NCBI RefSeq assembly: GCF_042738955.1
Contig: NZ_JBHYHC010000003.1
Coordinates: 62,001-126,000 of the forward strand
Direction: 5' to 3'
Length of the DNA: 64,000 bases
Source of the DNA: Umezawaea sp042738955
GTDB taxonomy: Bacteria > Actinomycetota > Actinomycetes > Mycobacteriales > Pseudonocardiaceae
Shown here: positions 43,401-50,406 of the stretch, in pieces
Layout of the letters: every line of letters begins with the position of its first letter
Position numbering within the stretch: the first letter of the stretch is position 1
Notes under the pieces: model-generated
Databases searched by the model: none
The model's input: the letters and a program-made list of their open reading frames with translations, nothing else
Told to the model about the DNA's origin: nothing
Translations under genes and position numbers: made by a program

Positions 43401-44743
43401 GGCGAACGCGGTTTCAGGGTGCGGTCGAACATCCACGCGCCGTTGGGTTCGCGCACCGACACCGTCGCGACCGTGCCCGCGGGAAAGGTCGACGCGGTGA
43501 AGCCCAGGTTCAGGTTCTTGCCCGCTGTCGCGGGGAACGTCAACTCCGCCAACTGCCCCGGCCTGCTCAAGGCCACCACGGAGGCCGCGCCGGTCGGGTT
43601 CAGCGTCCCGGTGACCCTGCTGGACAAGGTCACGGTCACCGAGCCCGCGCCGGACGCGAACGGGTCGAGCACGAACTGGTAGACGCCGCTCTGCGGCAAC
43701 GGCGGCAACTCGATGCCCCGGTCGAGCGAGTTCAGCTTCCACGGCACGTCGAGCTCGTCGCGCGCGAACGGGGCGCCGAACGGGGTGAAGCCCTCGATCA
43801 GCACGTCGTCGGTCATCGTCGAGCCCGTCAACCCGAGGCTGAGCCGCTGCCCCTTCGTGCCGGTGAACCGCATCACCGACACCTTGCTCGCCGGCGTGGC
43901 GACCGTGGTGGCAGCACCGTCCACCACCAGCACCGGCGTGGACGCCGTCTCGAACGCCGCGAACCTGCCGGGCACGGCGACGAAGTCCGTGCTGCTGGAC
44001 GCGACCCCGTTCGCGGTGACCACGGTGATCGGCCCCGACCCCGCCGCGTCCGGCACCGTCACGGTCAACGACGTCGAGGTCGCGGCCGTCACCACTCCGC
44101 GGGTCTTGCCGAACGACACCACGCTTGCGGCGTCGAAGCCCGTGCCGGTGATCGTCACGGACGCGCGCTCGGCGCTCAGCGCGGGGCTGAAGCCGGTGAC
44201 CGTGGGCGGGTTGGCCGTCGCGTCGACGGTGAACGGCTTCGAGCTGGTGGCCGTTCCGGCCGAGGTCGTGACGGTGATCGGGCCGGTGGTCGCACCGGTG
44301 GGCACGGCGACGGTGAGGGTGCGGGTCGTCGCGGCCGAGACGGTCGCGGTGGTGCCGTTGAACTTGACCGTATTGCCCGCGGGAGTGGCGGCGAAAGCCG
44401 TGCCGGACAAGGTGATCGTCGCGCCGACTTGTGCCCGCGCCGGGACCATGCTGAGCAGCGAGAGGGTCGTGGAGGCGAACCGGTCGATCGAGAGCAGGTT
44501 GCCGGAGTCGTCGTAGTTGTAGCGGCCGGTGTTCGCGCCGGTGTTGGTCTGCGAGACACCAACTAGACGTCCTGCGGCGTCATAGGCGTAGTCCACCGGA
44601 TCCGAGGGACGCGCCGCGGCGATGGCCAGGTCGGCCGCGGGACTGGGCGGAGCCGCGTTGGCTGTGCCGCCCAACGGGACGACCAGGCACAACGCGATCG
44701 ACGCGATGAGCGCACGACGGAACACCAACACGTTTCCCCCCAA
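37463..44743 (-). CDS. RHS-repeat secreted protein with IPT domains and C-terminal HExxH toxin tip
   Basis: A 2,426-residue protein. It has a signal peptide (RRALIASIALCLVVPLGGTANA, cleaved near residue 30), two IPT/TIG domains (about 95-260), about six tandem beta-rich export-type modules of ~115 residues (270-1080, each with an AGQ-or-GQR-centred strand and GTYxV/L...S end) and a Pro-rich hinge. Then follow a carboxypeptidase-regulatory-like fold (ALTLDGRGLAGVTVSIDAV), a DUF6531-type entry (GDPVNLSTGLLVDTVTDLSI), some 20 YD repeats and the RHS core end (YFHRGRSYNTTDQRFLSQDP; NLYAYVGNQPTAFTDPMG). The last 147 residues replace the core with a tip carrying IAHELTHARYY (HELTH at 2381-2385), a zinc-peptidase motif. 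RHS proteins encapsulate and release such toxic tips. The immunity gene candidate follows. Confidence 0.92.
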   Translation of the reverse strand: MGGNVLVFRRALIASIALCLVVPLGGTANAAPPSPAADLAIAAARPSDPVDYAYDAAGRLVGVSQTNTGANTGRYNYDDSGNLLSIDRFASTTLSLLSMVPARAQVGATITLSGTAFAATPAGNTVKFNGTTATVSAATTRTLTVAVPTGATTGPITVTTSAGTATSSKPFTVDATANPPTVTGFSPALSAERASVTITGTGFDAASVVSFGKTRGVVTAATSTSLTVTVPDAAGSGPITVVTANGVASSSTDFVAVPGRFAAFETASTPVLVVDGAATTVATPASKVSVMRFTGTKGQRLSLGLTGSTMTDDVLIEGFTPFGAPFARDELDVPWKLNSLDRGIELPPLPQSGVYQFVLDPFASGAGSVTVTLSSRVTGTLNPTGAASVVALSRPGQLAELTFPATAGKNLNLGFTASTFPAGTVATVSVREPNGAWMFDRTLKPRSPVALNGFDLDLPTSQTGNYTVLFGTSNQSTGSVTVTASTSIDGGVLTLGNDLTATSSRPGQDVEFRYAGTAGQVLSLDFPAISSQFGASVTVTAPDGSVVAAAQSSVHVDVPALPVTGTYLVTVSTFSSSGSGSMTLRATLRQDAGTLTPTGAATSVTLAQPGRTAVFQFAATAGQTVNLGLIGWALPAGASLRGQVLDPQGAKVYGSPGLFPLSVITIKATATGTYRLLLSPSGATATSNGSVTMSTQIAGGALTIGTTKTVTASRAGQSTALTFTGAVGQRPSLTFSSFAFASNVILQVARPDGTVFRDEFLASFQVDLEPLTVAGTYEVRVLPQAETGSVQLTLNDRVDAGSTTVGGATKTLSITQTARFAETSFTATAGQRVDFGFTGWTFASGTHLRARVLDSTGAAVNETDLVDTGSIFTTVGAAGTYRLIIAPIGFGTGAVTLTLSQQIDAGTITLNTNKVLTFPRVGQTSRVTFSGVAGQRLALTMPTMTTPFFPFVQVLKSDNSVLFSDFGGASVALPALPTTGTYTFVLSPFSFTGSVTVNLTTAAAARKSAPADKSQGPRSIPAPPMPPSPPVVKQDPLPPLGLVTAAEAASTSGPTWTPDQRNLAGDDWNTHRPALSGKQPEPLRAAAGTTALSGRALTLDGRGLAGVTVSIDAVKAKTDGSGRFLLSGVGAGHRVLRVDGASANSEAHKFGLFDIGVDLTAGQTAVLPYPVWMSALDTANNVKFTSPADREVVLTTPAIPGLEVRLPKGAVIRDVGGKVVTELGITAIPVDRPPFPLPQSQVPSYFTVQPGSSYVFPTGARVVYPNFTHAAPGDVMDFWHYDPADRGWFVYGHGKVTPDGKQVVPDAGTEVYQFTGAMLISPGSPAPPEKAGVPGESTTAGDPVNLSTGLLVDTVTDLSIDDTIPISITRTYQHSDTARRAFGVGVGSDYNTYLYANQQWVDGQLILPDGGRVKYHRITPGSTGFNEYATAAFAADPTPTIFSGSVMAWNGNGFDVRLRDGTTYVFGEEAPLQAIRDKFGNTVTITRDSAVPDSDGRVRAKGPITQVTSPNGKWISFTNNTNGQVTQARDNAGRTVDYTYDGTGHLSTVTDATGSVTTYTYDSAGRMATAKDGRNTVYLTNTYDSAGRVRTQTAPDTGVHTFDYVTGTGGKITETRVTDPRGFVRKVTFNTAGFATSDTAAFGNALARTTTITRDSTTNVITSTTDPLGRRTDLGYDAFANVTSITQAAGTSLARTVQARYEGPFDQLSKITDWLGKDTVYGYHPNGALKTVADPIGRTTTTDVLETGQIKTLTDTAGKNTGYAYALGDLVTVTDPLGRATRLTSDTISQLVAVRDPAGSISRSTYDKQGRVLSTVDPLGRSTSYTYDANGNLKTVTDPRSKTTTYTYDLMSRVKTATDPLNRVTTYDYDLNGNPTSNTGGRGKVTLTEFDALNRPTLVRFGATGTAEESRTTYGYDLADRLKTVTDSAAGVTTFTLNDRDQLTKSVTPQGTLDYTYDAARRTTMTAPGQAQVVYGYNDASQPTTLTRGSEVVTIGYDTAGRRKTVTLPNAVVQTYGYDDASRLTSIGYTRNTTTLGTLTHDYTPAGQLGHLGGTYARADIPNAYGPATYDDANQVIKVGTTVYAYDNDGNQTTDGTTASTWNARGQLATTTRPGQTSTYAYDGLGRRIAKTAGGTTTGYLHDGNNVIQELAGTTPTANLLTGGLDEVFTRTSGGVSRSLLTDHLGSTLATTDTTGTVTGEYGYQPFGATTLTGDDGGNPTRFTGREDDGNNQYFHRGRSYNTTDQRFLSQDPIGFAGGDSNLYAYVGNQPTAFTDPMGTNPKSITASTHSGNSRAREGVERLFERTYEVSPGYDPQAYVEAIAQRYGINLRGSGQRIEVLYDPKLPSLGLTKGTDGGLIVRVGPNALAGGDAEVANTIAHELTHARYYLRNKTFDGQEHGHGRSMADGTPYGSGNALQEWIEGKR

Positions 44744-44779
44744 GCAAAACCGCGCGGCAGCGCCCCCCTTGTCGAGTGC

Positions 44780-44808
44780 TGCCCCAGCCGGTCGGACCGG
44801 CCGGGGCA
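44780..44808. promoter_or_regulatory. Hairpin in the RHS leader
   Basis: TGCCCCAGCCGG pairs with CCGGCCGGGGCA (one G-T type mismatch) around TCGGA, ~37 nt upstream of the RHS ATG on the minus strand. It may be an attenuator-like leader structure or a terminator for an element that once lay upstream. Confidence 0.45.
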
Positions 44809-45715
44809 GATCATGGAGAGGACCGATCGGAGTCCGTAAGATCCACGTGAAGTTCGTGCCCCTTCGAACCCCTACTCAACGTGCGAAAGGGCAAAAACTC
44901 GCGTTCGCCGCACTAGACCCGCGACCAACCGACGCAACGCGTCGACAGATCGAAGGTCTTCCGGGTCAGCCACGACCCATCGTCCTGACGCTCCGATAGA
45001 CACACCTGGGATCCGGCACAAGCTGCCCCGAGCCATCAACTCGCCGCCCTCAGCCACACGCTCCACGGAACTGCACCGCTACCAGACGCCGTATAGGCAA
45101 TCGATCGGCCAACACCGCGCTGGCCGGAGAACAGCAACTTTCGGGAAACAACCGCAGGCGGTCGGGCGGCCCGCTATCGCCTTCGAGCTCAGGACCGCGA
45201 CCAAGGGCAACCAACTCGGCAATTGGTCGAGCCTCTCACGCTGCGGGCGACATCAGCATCGCGCCAGTGTCCTGATAGGAGCCCGCTCCAGCGCAGGACC
45301 ACGATCGCCGCGTCTGCGCCGATCTTGTCGTCCCAGTGGACGAACCAGGCGCGAACTGCCTGGCCGCACGATGAAGCAGGACAGCGCTTGCGACAACAAC
45401 GGGAACGACGGCCGGTCCACGGACTGATATCCGCGATACGAAGGTGACCGGTCTTGTCATTGACGCCGCTGACAACCGCTCCATTCGATAGGCTCACCGG
45501 CGCTATTCGATTTTGGCGGTCCCAGGCCGCGACACCAACACGGCCATCTCACGCAAGCGTTCGCACTAATCGAACGCGCCACCTTCGTCACCAACCAACG
45601 GCAGGAGCCTCCCGGACCGGGAACTTTGAGGTGATCGACCGATCACCATCACGACTTAGATCGGCTCACTTGGACAGCGACGACTGGAACGTTCGTTGTA
45701 GAAGTCTTCTTCACT
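44809..45715. other. Relic zone between the RHS gene and the dispersed repeat
   Basis: No intact gene. A 64-codon minus-strand frame (44872-45066, with VADPEDLRSVDALRRLVAGL) has coding-like composition but no recognisable family. 45236-45484 is an RHS remnant, listed separately. The remainder is short decayed sequence. Confidence 0.4.
45236..45484 (-). pseudogene. Fragment of a second RHS gene
   Basis: The minus strand encodes AVVPVVVASAVLLHRAARQF and, later, GSYQDTGAMLMSPAA. The first matches the out-of-frame translation of the intact RHS gene around 41000 (AAVPVAAIAGAVLLHRSARQ) and the second its in-frame YQFTGAMLISPG. The intervening ~50 codons are largely deleted. This is a frameshifted, internally deleted duplicate of the pre-repeat part of the RHS protein, evidence for a former second RHS copy or cassette. 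Confidence 0.7.
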
Positions 45716-45893
45716 GGTCCGGCTCGTACGGCATGTACACAGACAATCAATCTGTACAGCAAGGATGCCCAGCACGCACACATACACCCCGATTTGCTGC
45801 AAAACCACTGGTAATCGAAGCGCGGGTCCCGCTGGTGATGGAACGCCGGAAGTCATTGACTGAGAATCACGCATGAAGTTCCAGCCCTGATAG
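45716..45893. repeat. Dispersed repeat, copy B (upstream of CRISPR fragment 3)
   Basis: Begins GGTCCGGCTCGTACGGCATG and runs to CATGAAGTTCCAGCCCTGAT. It matches copy A over its first ~140 bp (GGTCCGGCTCGTACGG; ATCGAAGCGCGGGTCCC; GGTGATGGAACGCCG) and copy C to its end (GAAGTCATTG-CTGAGAATC; GCATGAAGTTCC-GCCCTGAT). It is the longest copy and links the other two. Confidence 0.75.
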
Positions 45894-45976
45894 TTCAGAG
45901 AGCAACTCGTGACACCGGCCAGCCGAGGCCTTCGCACAACGAAATGCCGCGGCAAACACTGCCATGGCTCGTCAGC

Positions 45977-46043
45977 GACACCCCACCACCTCAAACCCAT
46001 GCTAAAACCAACAAGCGGACAATAAACTCGCTGGTCAGCAAGT
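45977..46043 (+). promoter_or_regulatory. CRISPR leader, fragment 3
   Basis: Contains CAAACCCATGCTAAAACC and CTCGCTGGTCAGCAAGT directly before the first repeat, in the same positions as in the leader at 25069-25135. The two leaders are duplicates with moderate divergence. Confidence 0.7.
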
Positions 46044-46134
46044 GTCTTCCTCGCGCAGGCGGGGGTGGCCCCAACGAACGCGGCAGGTCCGCGCGGTCGG
46101 GCTCGGTCTTCCCCTGCAGTCGAGGGGTGCTCCC
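46044..46134 (+). CRISPR. CRISPR fragment 3: two repeats, one spacer
   Basis: Repeat 1 at 46044-46072 (GTCTTCCTCGCGCAGG-CGGGGGTGGCCCC) differs at two positions from the array-1 repeat. Repeat 2 at 46106-46134 (GTCTTCCCCTGCAGTC-GAGGGGTGCTCCC) is strongly decayed but keeps the palindrome. The spacer is 33 nt. It has a recognisable leader yet has not grown, so it is probably inactive. Confidence 0.85.
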
Positions 46135-46176
46135 CGCATGGTCTCAAATGATCAACAACGAGAAAGCCATTCAGCA

Positions 46177-49100
46177 TCATGAAGCGACTTGCCAATGGTA
46201 ATTCGGCACCTTCGCCTGGATGCGCTTCGCTACGCGTAGACCCCGCTTGCTGAGCTCAATCGATCCTCCGGCGGTTCGAACGGTCAGGAACTTGTACAGC
46301 TGTCCGCTGCCGTGCAGGTGGGTGAGAAGGAGTTCGGGTACCGCGTCGGAGTCCGGGTAGCGTGATGGTGTCGCCTGATCCACCAGCCTGGTGACGATTC
46401 GTCTACGGAGCCGCCGCGTCACGAGCCGCGGCGTCACCAGCAGCAAGACCAGCGCGAACAACAACGCCGTCGCCAGCACGGCCTCCCATCCGCTGTACCG
46501 CGGCCGGAACACCAGCAGCACCGCCGCGACCGCGAGGTAGCAGGTGCCGTAAACCGCGGCCCAAGCGGCCAACACGGCGCCGTACGGTTCCTCGCCGGCC
46601 GTCACCCAGTCGCTCTCTCGCCGTAGCGACCACCGTTGGATCGACCGACCTCCGGCCATCGCGCTGCCTACGCCGAAAACGAAAACCACGAACGCGGCGG
46701 CGATCGTGGCCCACGCGGGCGGGTCGAGCCAACGCAGCGCGTAGAGCTGGTGGCGTGCGGCGAGCCACACCAGTACGGCAAGTGCGGCGATAACGAGGAG
46801 GCGGACAAGGAACCGGGTGACGCGCTCTCGAGAGGCCCAGTCGGACCACACGGCGAGCGGAGACCTCGTAACCCTGGGGATGCTGCCGAGCACAGCCAAC
46901 GCGACCACGACGAGCACTACGCCACCCAACGCGATCACGCCGGTGATCGCGTAGTTTTTCGTGGCCCCAGTGGTGAACGACGTCTGCGACCGGCTGACCG
47001 CGATGGCGGCCAGCGGCAGCACCGGGGAAAGCAGCACCAGTCCGTGCAGCATCGTGCCCGAGCGCAGTGCCGCGTAGCCAACGGCGGCGAGCAGCCAGGC
47101 GCCGCCGATAGCGGCGGCCGGGCCAGTGGCTCCGGAGGGCAACAAGCCGAACAGCGCGAGCACCAACAATCCGCCGCCGATCCCCAGTTCCAGTAGTCCA
47201 CGCAGCCAGCTGAGCACTCCGCCGCCGGTGAGCCTGATGATCGTCCAGTAGGGCAGCATGGCAGCGCCGCGCAGTGCGGTGGTCAACGGTTTCGCCGCCG
47301 CCAGACCCGAGTTCGCTCCGTCCGCGATGGTCAGCACCACTGCTGCGGCGGTGACCGCAGTGCGAATCATCGGATCGTTCGTCCCGGCCTGCGGCAGCGG
47401 GTCCTGGTCGAGGCCCATCTGCTCGAACGCCCGCAGCGCCCGAAAGCCGAGCGCGACGGACTCCGCCCGGCGGGTTTCGAAGTCGACCGAGTGCTCCAAT
47501 CTGTCCAGCAGCTGTCGGTGTTCGTCCAGGAACAGCTCGCCGCGCGAGCGCTGGTCGACATCGTCGGCCCGGTCGGCGAGGATCGCCGCGCGCAGCAAGG
47601 GCAACTCCTCGGTGATGATCCGCAGGTGCATTCCCCAGGCGCCCAGTTCCGCGAGGGCAGCGGCCGTGGCGGGCAGTTCGCTTGCGGGGTCTGTCTCGTA
47701 GATCGCCGCGAGTTCAGCCTTGGCCTGCGTGACGAGCGCGGCCAACGTCGGGGGGACAGCACCGAACTGCGCCTCGACCAGGTCGTCGACCCGTTGGTGG
47801 GCCCGCTGGGTGGCGGTGCGGTTGTCGTCCTGCTTGGCGAACTGGTCGATCCGGCGCAGCCGATGCGGGTCGAGCACCACACGGCACAACGTGGTCGCGC
47901 CGTCCAACCGACCGCGAATCCAGTCGTTCATTCGCAACGAGCGCTTGAAGAATCTGGTGAGGTCGTTCACCTCGGCGCCGTCGTGGGGCGTTCGTGGAGT
48001 CATCCTCACCGACTCGACCGCTTCGTCCAGCACGGTGCGAGGATCGTCGGCGAGGCACGTTGCGGAGACCTCCAACGCCGTCAACCGCGACAGCCACCGT
48101 CGCGGCCCGATGCGCGGCTCGTCGGCCGTACCGTCGGCCAGCAGGAGTGCCTGCCATGCCACCAGTCCGCCCAAACGCGACTGGGTCTCGTCGATGAGTA
48201 GCAGCATCGGCCGGACCTCGTCCACGACGCGGCCGACCTCTTGGACCAGCCGGTCGAGCTTCCAACCGTAGGACTCCGGGGCGGTGGTGGTCACCAGTTC
48301 GTTGTAGTGGGCCAGCATACGAGGCCAGTAGTCGTGGACCCCTGCATCCTCGACCGGATTGACCCCATCGGCCAGCGCACGCAGTCCTGCCCGGACTTGG
48401 TGCAGGACTGCGTGTGCTGTGGTGACCGCGGTCGCGGTGTCGGGCACTACCCACAGCAAACGGCGGAGCAGGTCCAGGGCAGCTGACACCACTCTCTCGG
48501 CCATCGGCAGACCCCACCGCCACCGCTCACCGGACACCGGCAGTACGTGCGGAAGGTGCCCGTGGGCGTGCCGCCATTCCTGGTGGGCCGTGGTGCCCAT
48601 GGCGCGGATCTGGTCGGCGGACCAGCCCGGCATCGACGTGAGCCACTCCTCGACGAAATGTCGGACCCGAAGGTCTTCGTAATGCGTGTGCAACGCCGTC
48701 GCCTGCGCGTACAACTGGTCGACGTTCCCGGTGGACACCACCCGGTCGAGTACCGCCGCACGACCGCTACGACGTGCCCAGGACAGCCGGTTGTGCTCGG
48801 CGAACCCTTCTGCGAACGCTCGGCTGCTCTGGCTGGTGACTGCGGTGACCAGCTTGGCGCCAGTGCTAATCAGGCTGGGCATCCGATCAGCCCACGCCGG
48901 ATCGTCGTTCGTCGCCCCCTCGTGCGGCGCCACCATCAAAGTGACCCGCCGGACTGGTCCAGCGGCAGGCAACCGGTCGACGGCGTCCAGCACCTCTCGG
49001 ACCGGCGCGTTCAGCACAACGCCGCCGTCGACCGCGAAGCGCGACCGGTCGCCGGTGCCCTGTCCGCTCCAGGTCGCCACGTCGCCCATGTCCGGCTTCA

Positions 49101-49776
49101 ACGGTGTCGACTGGCTGTAGGTCGGTACGAAGGTCGGTTCGAAGGCGAACGGCGACGACGACGAGGCTCGGGCGGCCAACGCCATCTGAAGGACTCGCCT
49201 CGGCAGGTCGATCGCAGCGAAGTCGTCGCGGGACGAGGTGCGGCGGAACCAGAACGCGGCCCGATGCGTGGCATCGACCCCGTGCGTGCCGAGGTCGTCG
49301 TGGATCGCGGTCGGCACACCGTCCACCAACGTCGTGGTGATGCCGAGCTCCATCGGCCGATCCTCAGGCGTGCTCGGGGCGAAGTTGTCCGCCAGCCGTG
49401 CGAACGCCTCCTGCAGGCGCGGGAGGGCGGAGTCGTCACCTTGGAGCAGCGACACCGGGTCGCCCGCGAAAGGGGTTCGCAGCAGCCCGTCCCAGCGGTC
49501 GTTGTCGGTCCACAGCGACCGCAGATGGGCCAGGTCAGCGCCGTGGTTGACCTGCGACAGCGCGAGTGCGACACCGTTGACACCCCCAGCTGACGTACCC
49601 GTGACCACATCGGCCCGCGCGGTGCAGCCCACCATGTCCAGTAGGCGCGGGTACGCCGAGTCGCCCTTGGTCAGACGGTCGAGTTCGAGGACGACCCCAC
49701 CCATCCAGACCGCGTGGCTCACCCCGCCGTCCATGACGACCGCGAACCGGATCTGCTCGACCAGCGCGCCTGCCAT
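46177..49776 (-). CDS. Giant patatin-like protein (DUF3376 type) with C-terminal membrane domain
   Basis: A 1,199-residue protein. The N-terminal patatin domain has the phosphate/oxyanion loop VMDGGVSHAVWMGGVV (14-29), the nucleophile GTSAGGVNG (60-68; Ser62) and the dyad Asp in FAVDGGVVLNAPV (Asp250). A long helical DUF3376-type middle follows (300-800). Near 810-1110 there are about nine hydrophobic segments (GIGGGLLVLALFGLLPSG; GVIALGGVVLVVVALAVLG; FLVRLLVIAALAVLVWLAA), then a basic C-terminal cytoplasmic tail. The catalytic residues are intact, so phospholipase activity at the membrane is expected. It is encoded alone next to CRISPR fragment 3 and is the third patatin in 27 kb. Role unknown; lipid signalling or defence are both possible. 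Confidence 0.9.
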   Translation of the reverse strand: MAGALVEQIRFAVVMDGGVSHAVWMGGVVLELDRLTKGDSAYPRLLDMVGCTARADVVTGTSAGGVNGVALALSQVNHGADLAHLRSLWTDNDRWDGLLRTPFAGDPVSLLQGDDSALPRLQEAFARLADNFAPSTPEDRPMELGITTTLVDGVPTAIHDDLGTHGVDATHRAAFWFRRTSSRDDFAAIDLPRRVLQMALAARASSSSPFAFEPTFVPTYSQSTPLKPDMGDVATWSGQGTGDRSRFAVDGGVVLNAPVREVLDAVDRLPAAGPVRRVTLMVAPHEGATNDDPAWADRMPSLISTGAKLVTAVTSQSSRAFAEGFAEHNRLSWARRSGRAAVLDRVVSTGNVDQLYAQATALHTHYEDLRVRHFVEEWLTSMPGWSADQIRAMGTTAHQEWRHAHGHLPHVLPVSGERWRWGLPMAERVVSAALDLLRRLLWVVPDTATAVTTAHAVLHQVRAGLRALADGVNPVEDAGVHDYWPRMLAHYNELVTTTAPESYGWKLDRLVQEVGRVVDEVRPMLLLIDETQSRLGGLVAWQALLLADGTADEPRIGPRRWLSRLTALEVSATCLADDPRTVLDEAVESVRMTPRTPHDGAEVNDLTRFFKRSLRMNDWIRGRLDGATTLCRVVLDPHRLRRIDQFAKQDDNRTATQRAHQRVDDLVEAQFGAVPPTLAALVTQAKAELAAIYETDPASELPATAAALAELGAWGMHLRIITEELPLLRAAILADRADDVDQRSRGELFLDEHRQLLDRLEHSVDFETRRAESVALGFRALRAFEQMGLDQDPLPQAGTNDPMIRTAVTAAAVVLTIADGANSGLAAAKPLTTALRGAAMLPYWTIIRLTGGGVLSWLRGLLELGIGGGLLVLALFGLLPSGATGPAAAIGGAWLLAAVGYAALRSGTMLHGLVLLSPVLPLAAIAVSRSQTSFTTGATKNYAITGVIALGGVVLVVVALAVLGSIPRVTRSPLAVWSDWASRERVTRFLVRLLVIAALAVLVWLAARHQLYALRWLDPPAWATIAAAFVVFVFGVGSAMAGGRSIQRWSLRRESDWVTAGEEPYGAVLAAWAAVYGTCYLAVAAVLLVFRPRYSGWEAVLATALLFALVLLLVTPRLVTRRLRRRIVTRLVDQATPSRYPDSDAVPELLLTHLHGSGQLYKFLTVRTAGGSIELSKRGLRVAKRIQAKVPNYHWQVAS

Positions 49777-49895
49777 GTCGACTCCCTACCCGCGTCGGAC
49801 AGCGACAGTCAGGATAAATCGATCTGAGTCCGGATGGTCAGAGCAGGACATCCGCCATACGGAGGGTGCCACCACCAGTGTTCCGACCAGTCCTC

Positions 49896-50048
49896 GGTCC
49901 GAGCTCGTACAGGATGCACACAGGCAATCAATCCATACAGCCAGCAGGCCCAGCACACACATGCACCCCGGTTTGACGAAAACCACTCGTTATGGAACGT
50001 CGGAAGTCATTGGCTGAGAATCGCGCATGAAGTTCCGGCCCTGATGGT
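49896..50048. repeat. Dispersed repeat, copy C (no CRISPR attached)
   Basis: Begins GGTCCGAGCTCGTACAGG and ends GAAGTTCCGGCCCTGATGG. It lacks ~27 bp in the middle relative to copy B and is not followed by a CRISPR leader. It lies between the giant patatin and the DUF6232 pair in otherwise gene-free sequence (49777-50059). Confidence 0.7.
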
Positions 50049-50059
50049 GTTCCACGAAT

Positions 50060-50389
50060 TCAGCCGCGTCCCAGCAGAGCGACGACCAGCGCGGCCACTC
50101 CGCCCTGCACGACGGTGAGCACCGCGTCCTTCGCGCCGCCGAGCACGGCCTTTCCCAGCGCGGCCAGCCTGCTCTTGTTCGACTCGACCTCGGCCACCAC
50201 GGCCGCCGGGTCGTTCACCTGGCCGTTCGGGCCGACCGCGCCGGTGCGGGTGAGGCGGTCGATGAACGCGCGAAGCTCGACCACGGCGGCGTCGACGTCC
50301 GCCCTGCTCACACCCGCGGAGTTGTTGACGGTCATGTTGCTGCTCGCGCCGGTCTGCTTGTACTGGCTGCCGTGGACGACGTCACCCAT
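50060..50389 (-). CDS. Small protein with N-terminal Gly/Gln/Asn motif and C-terminal hydrophobic helix
   Basis: A 109-residue protein. The N-terminus reads MGDVVHGSQYKQTGASSNMT-VNN, the middle is a helical domain (SRADVDAAVVELRAFIDRL; PAAVVAEVESNKSRLAALGK) and the end is a Gly/Val-rich hydrophobic segment (DAVLTVVQGGVAALVVALLG) that could enter a membrane. The AGGTAAC before the ATG is a good ribosome site. The first 22 residues closely match the last 22 of the neighbouring DUF6232 protein, 17 bp upstream in the same operon. The arrangement resembles receptor/effector pairs that signal by templated beta-stacking, which is inference. Function not known. Confidence 0.7.
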   Translation of the reverse strand: MGDVVHGSQYKQTGASSNMTVNNSAGVSRADVDAAVVELRAFIDRLTRTGAVGPNGQVNDPAAVVAEVESNKSRLAALGKAVLGGAKDAVLTVVQGGVAALVVALLGRG

Positions 50390-50406
50390 GTGCGTTACCT
50401 CGCTGG

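Noticed and set aside
37538..44566. Long plus-strand frames (up to 762 codons) opposite the RHS gene
   Set aside because: Low-complexity Gly/Val/Asp/Arg translation produced by the repetitive RHS codons; the minus strand shows signal peptide, YD repeats and toxin tip.
24742..50000. A shared small protein encoded by the dispersed repeat copies
   Set aside because: Minus-strand translations (GVYVCVLGILAVQIDCLC; GCMCVLGLLAVWIDCLC) look alike in copies B and C but copy A breaks the frame and starts differ; non-coding origin is as likely.
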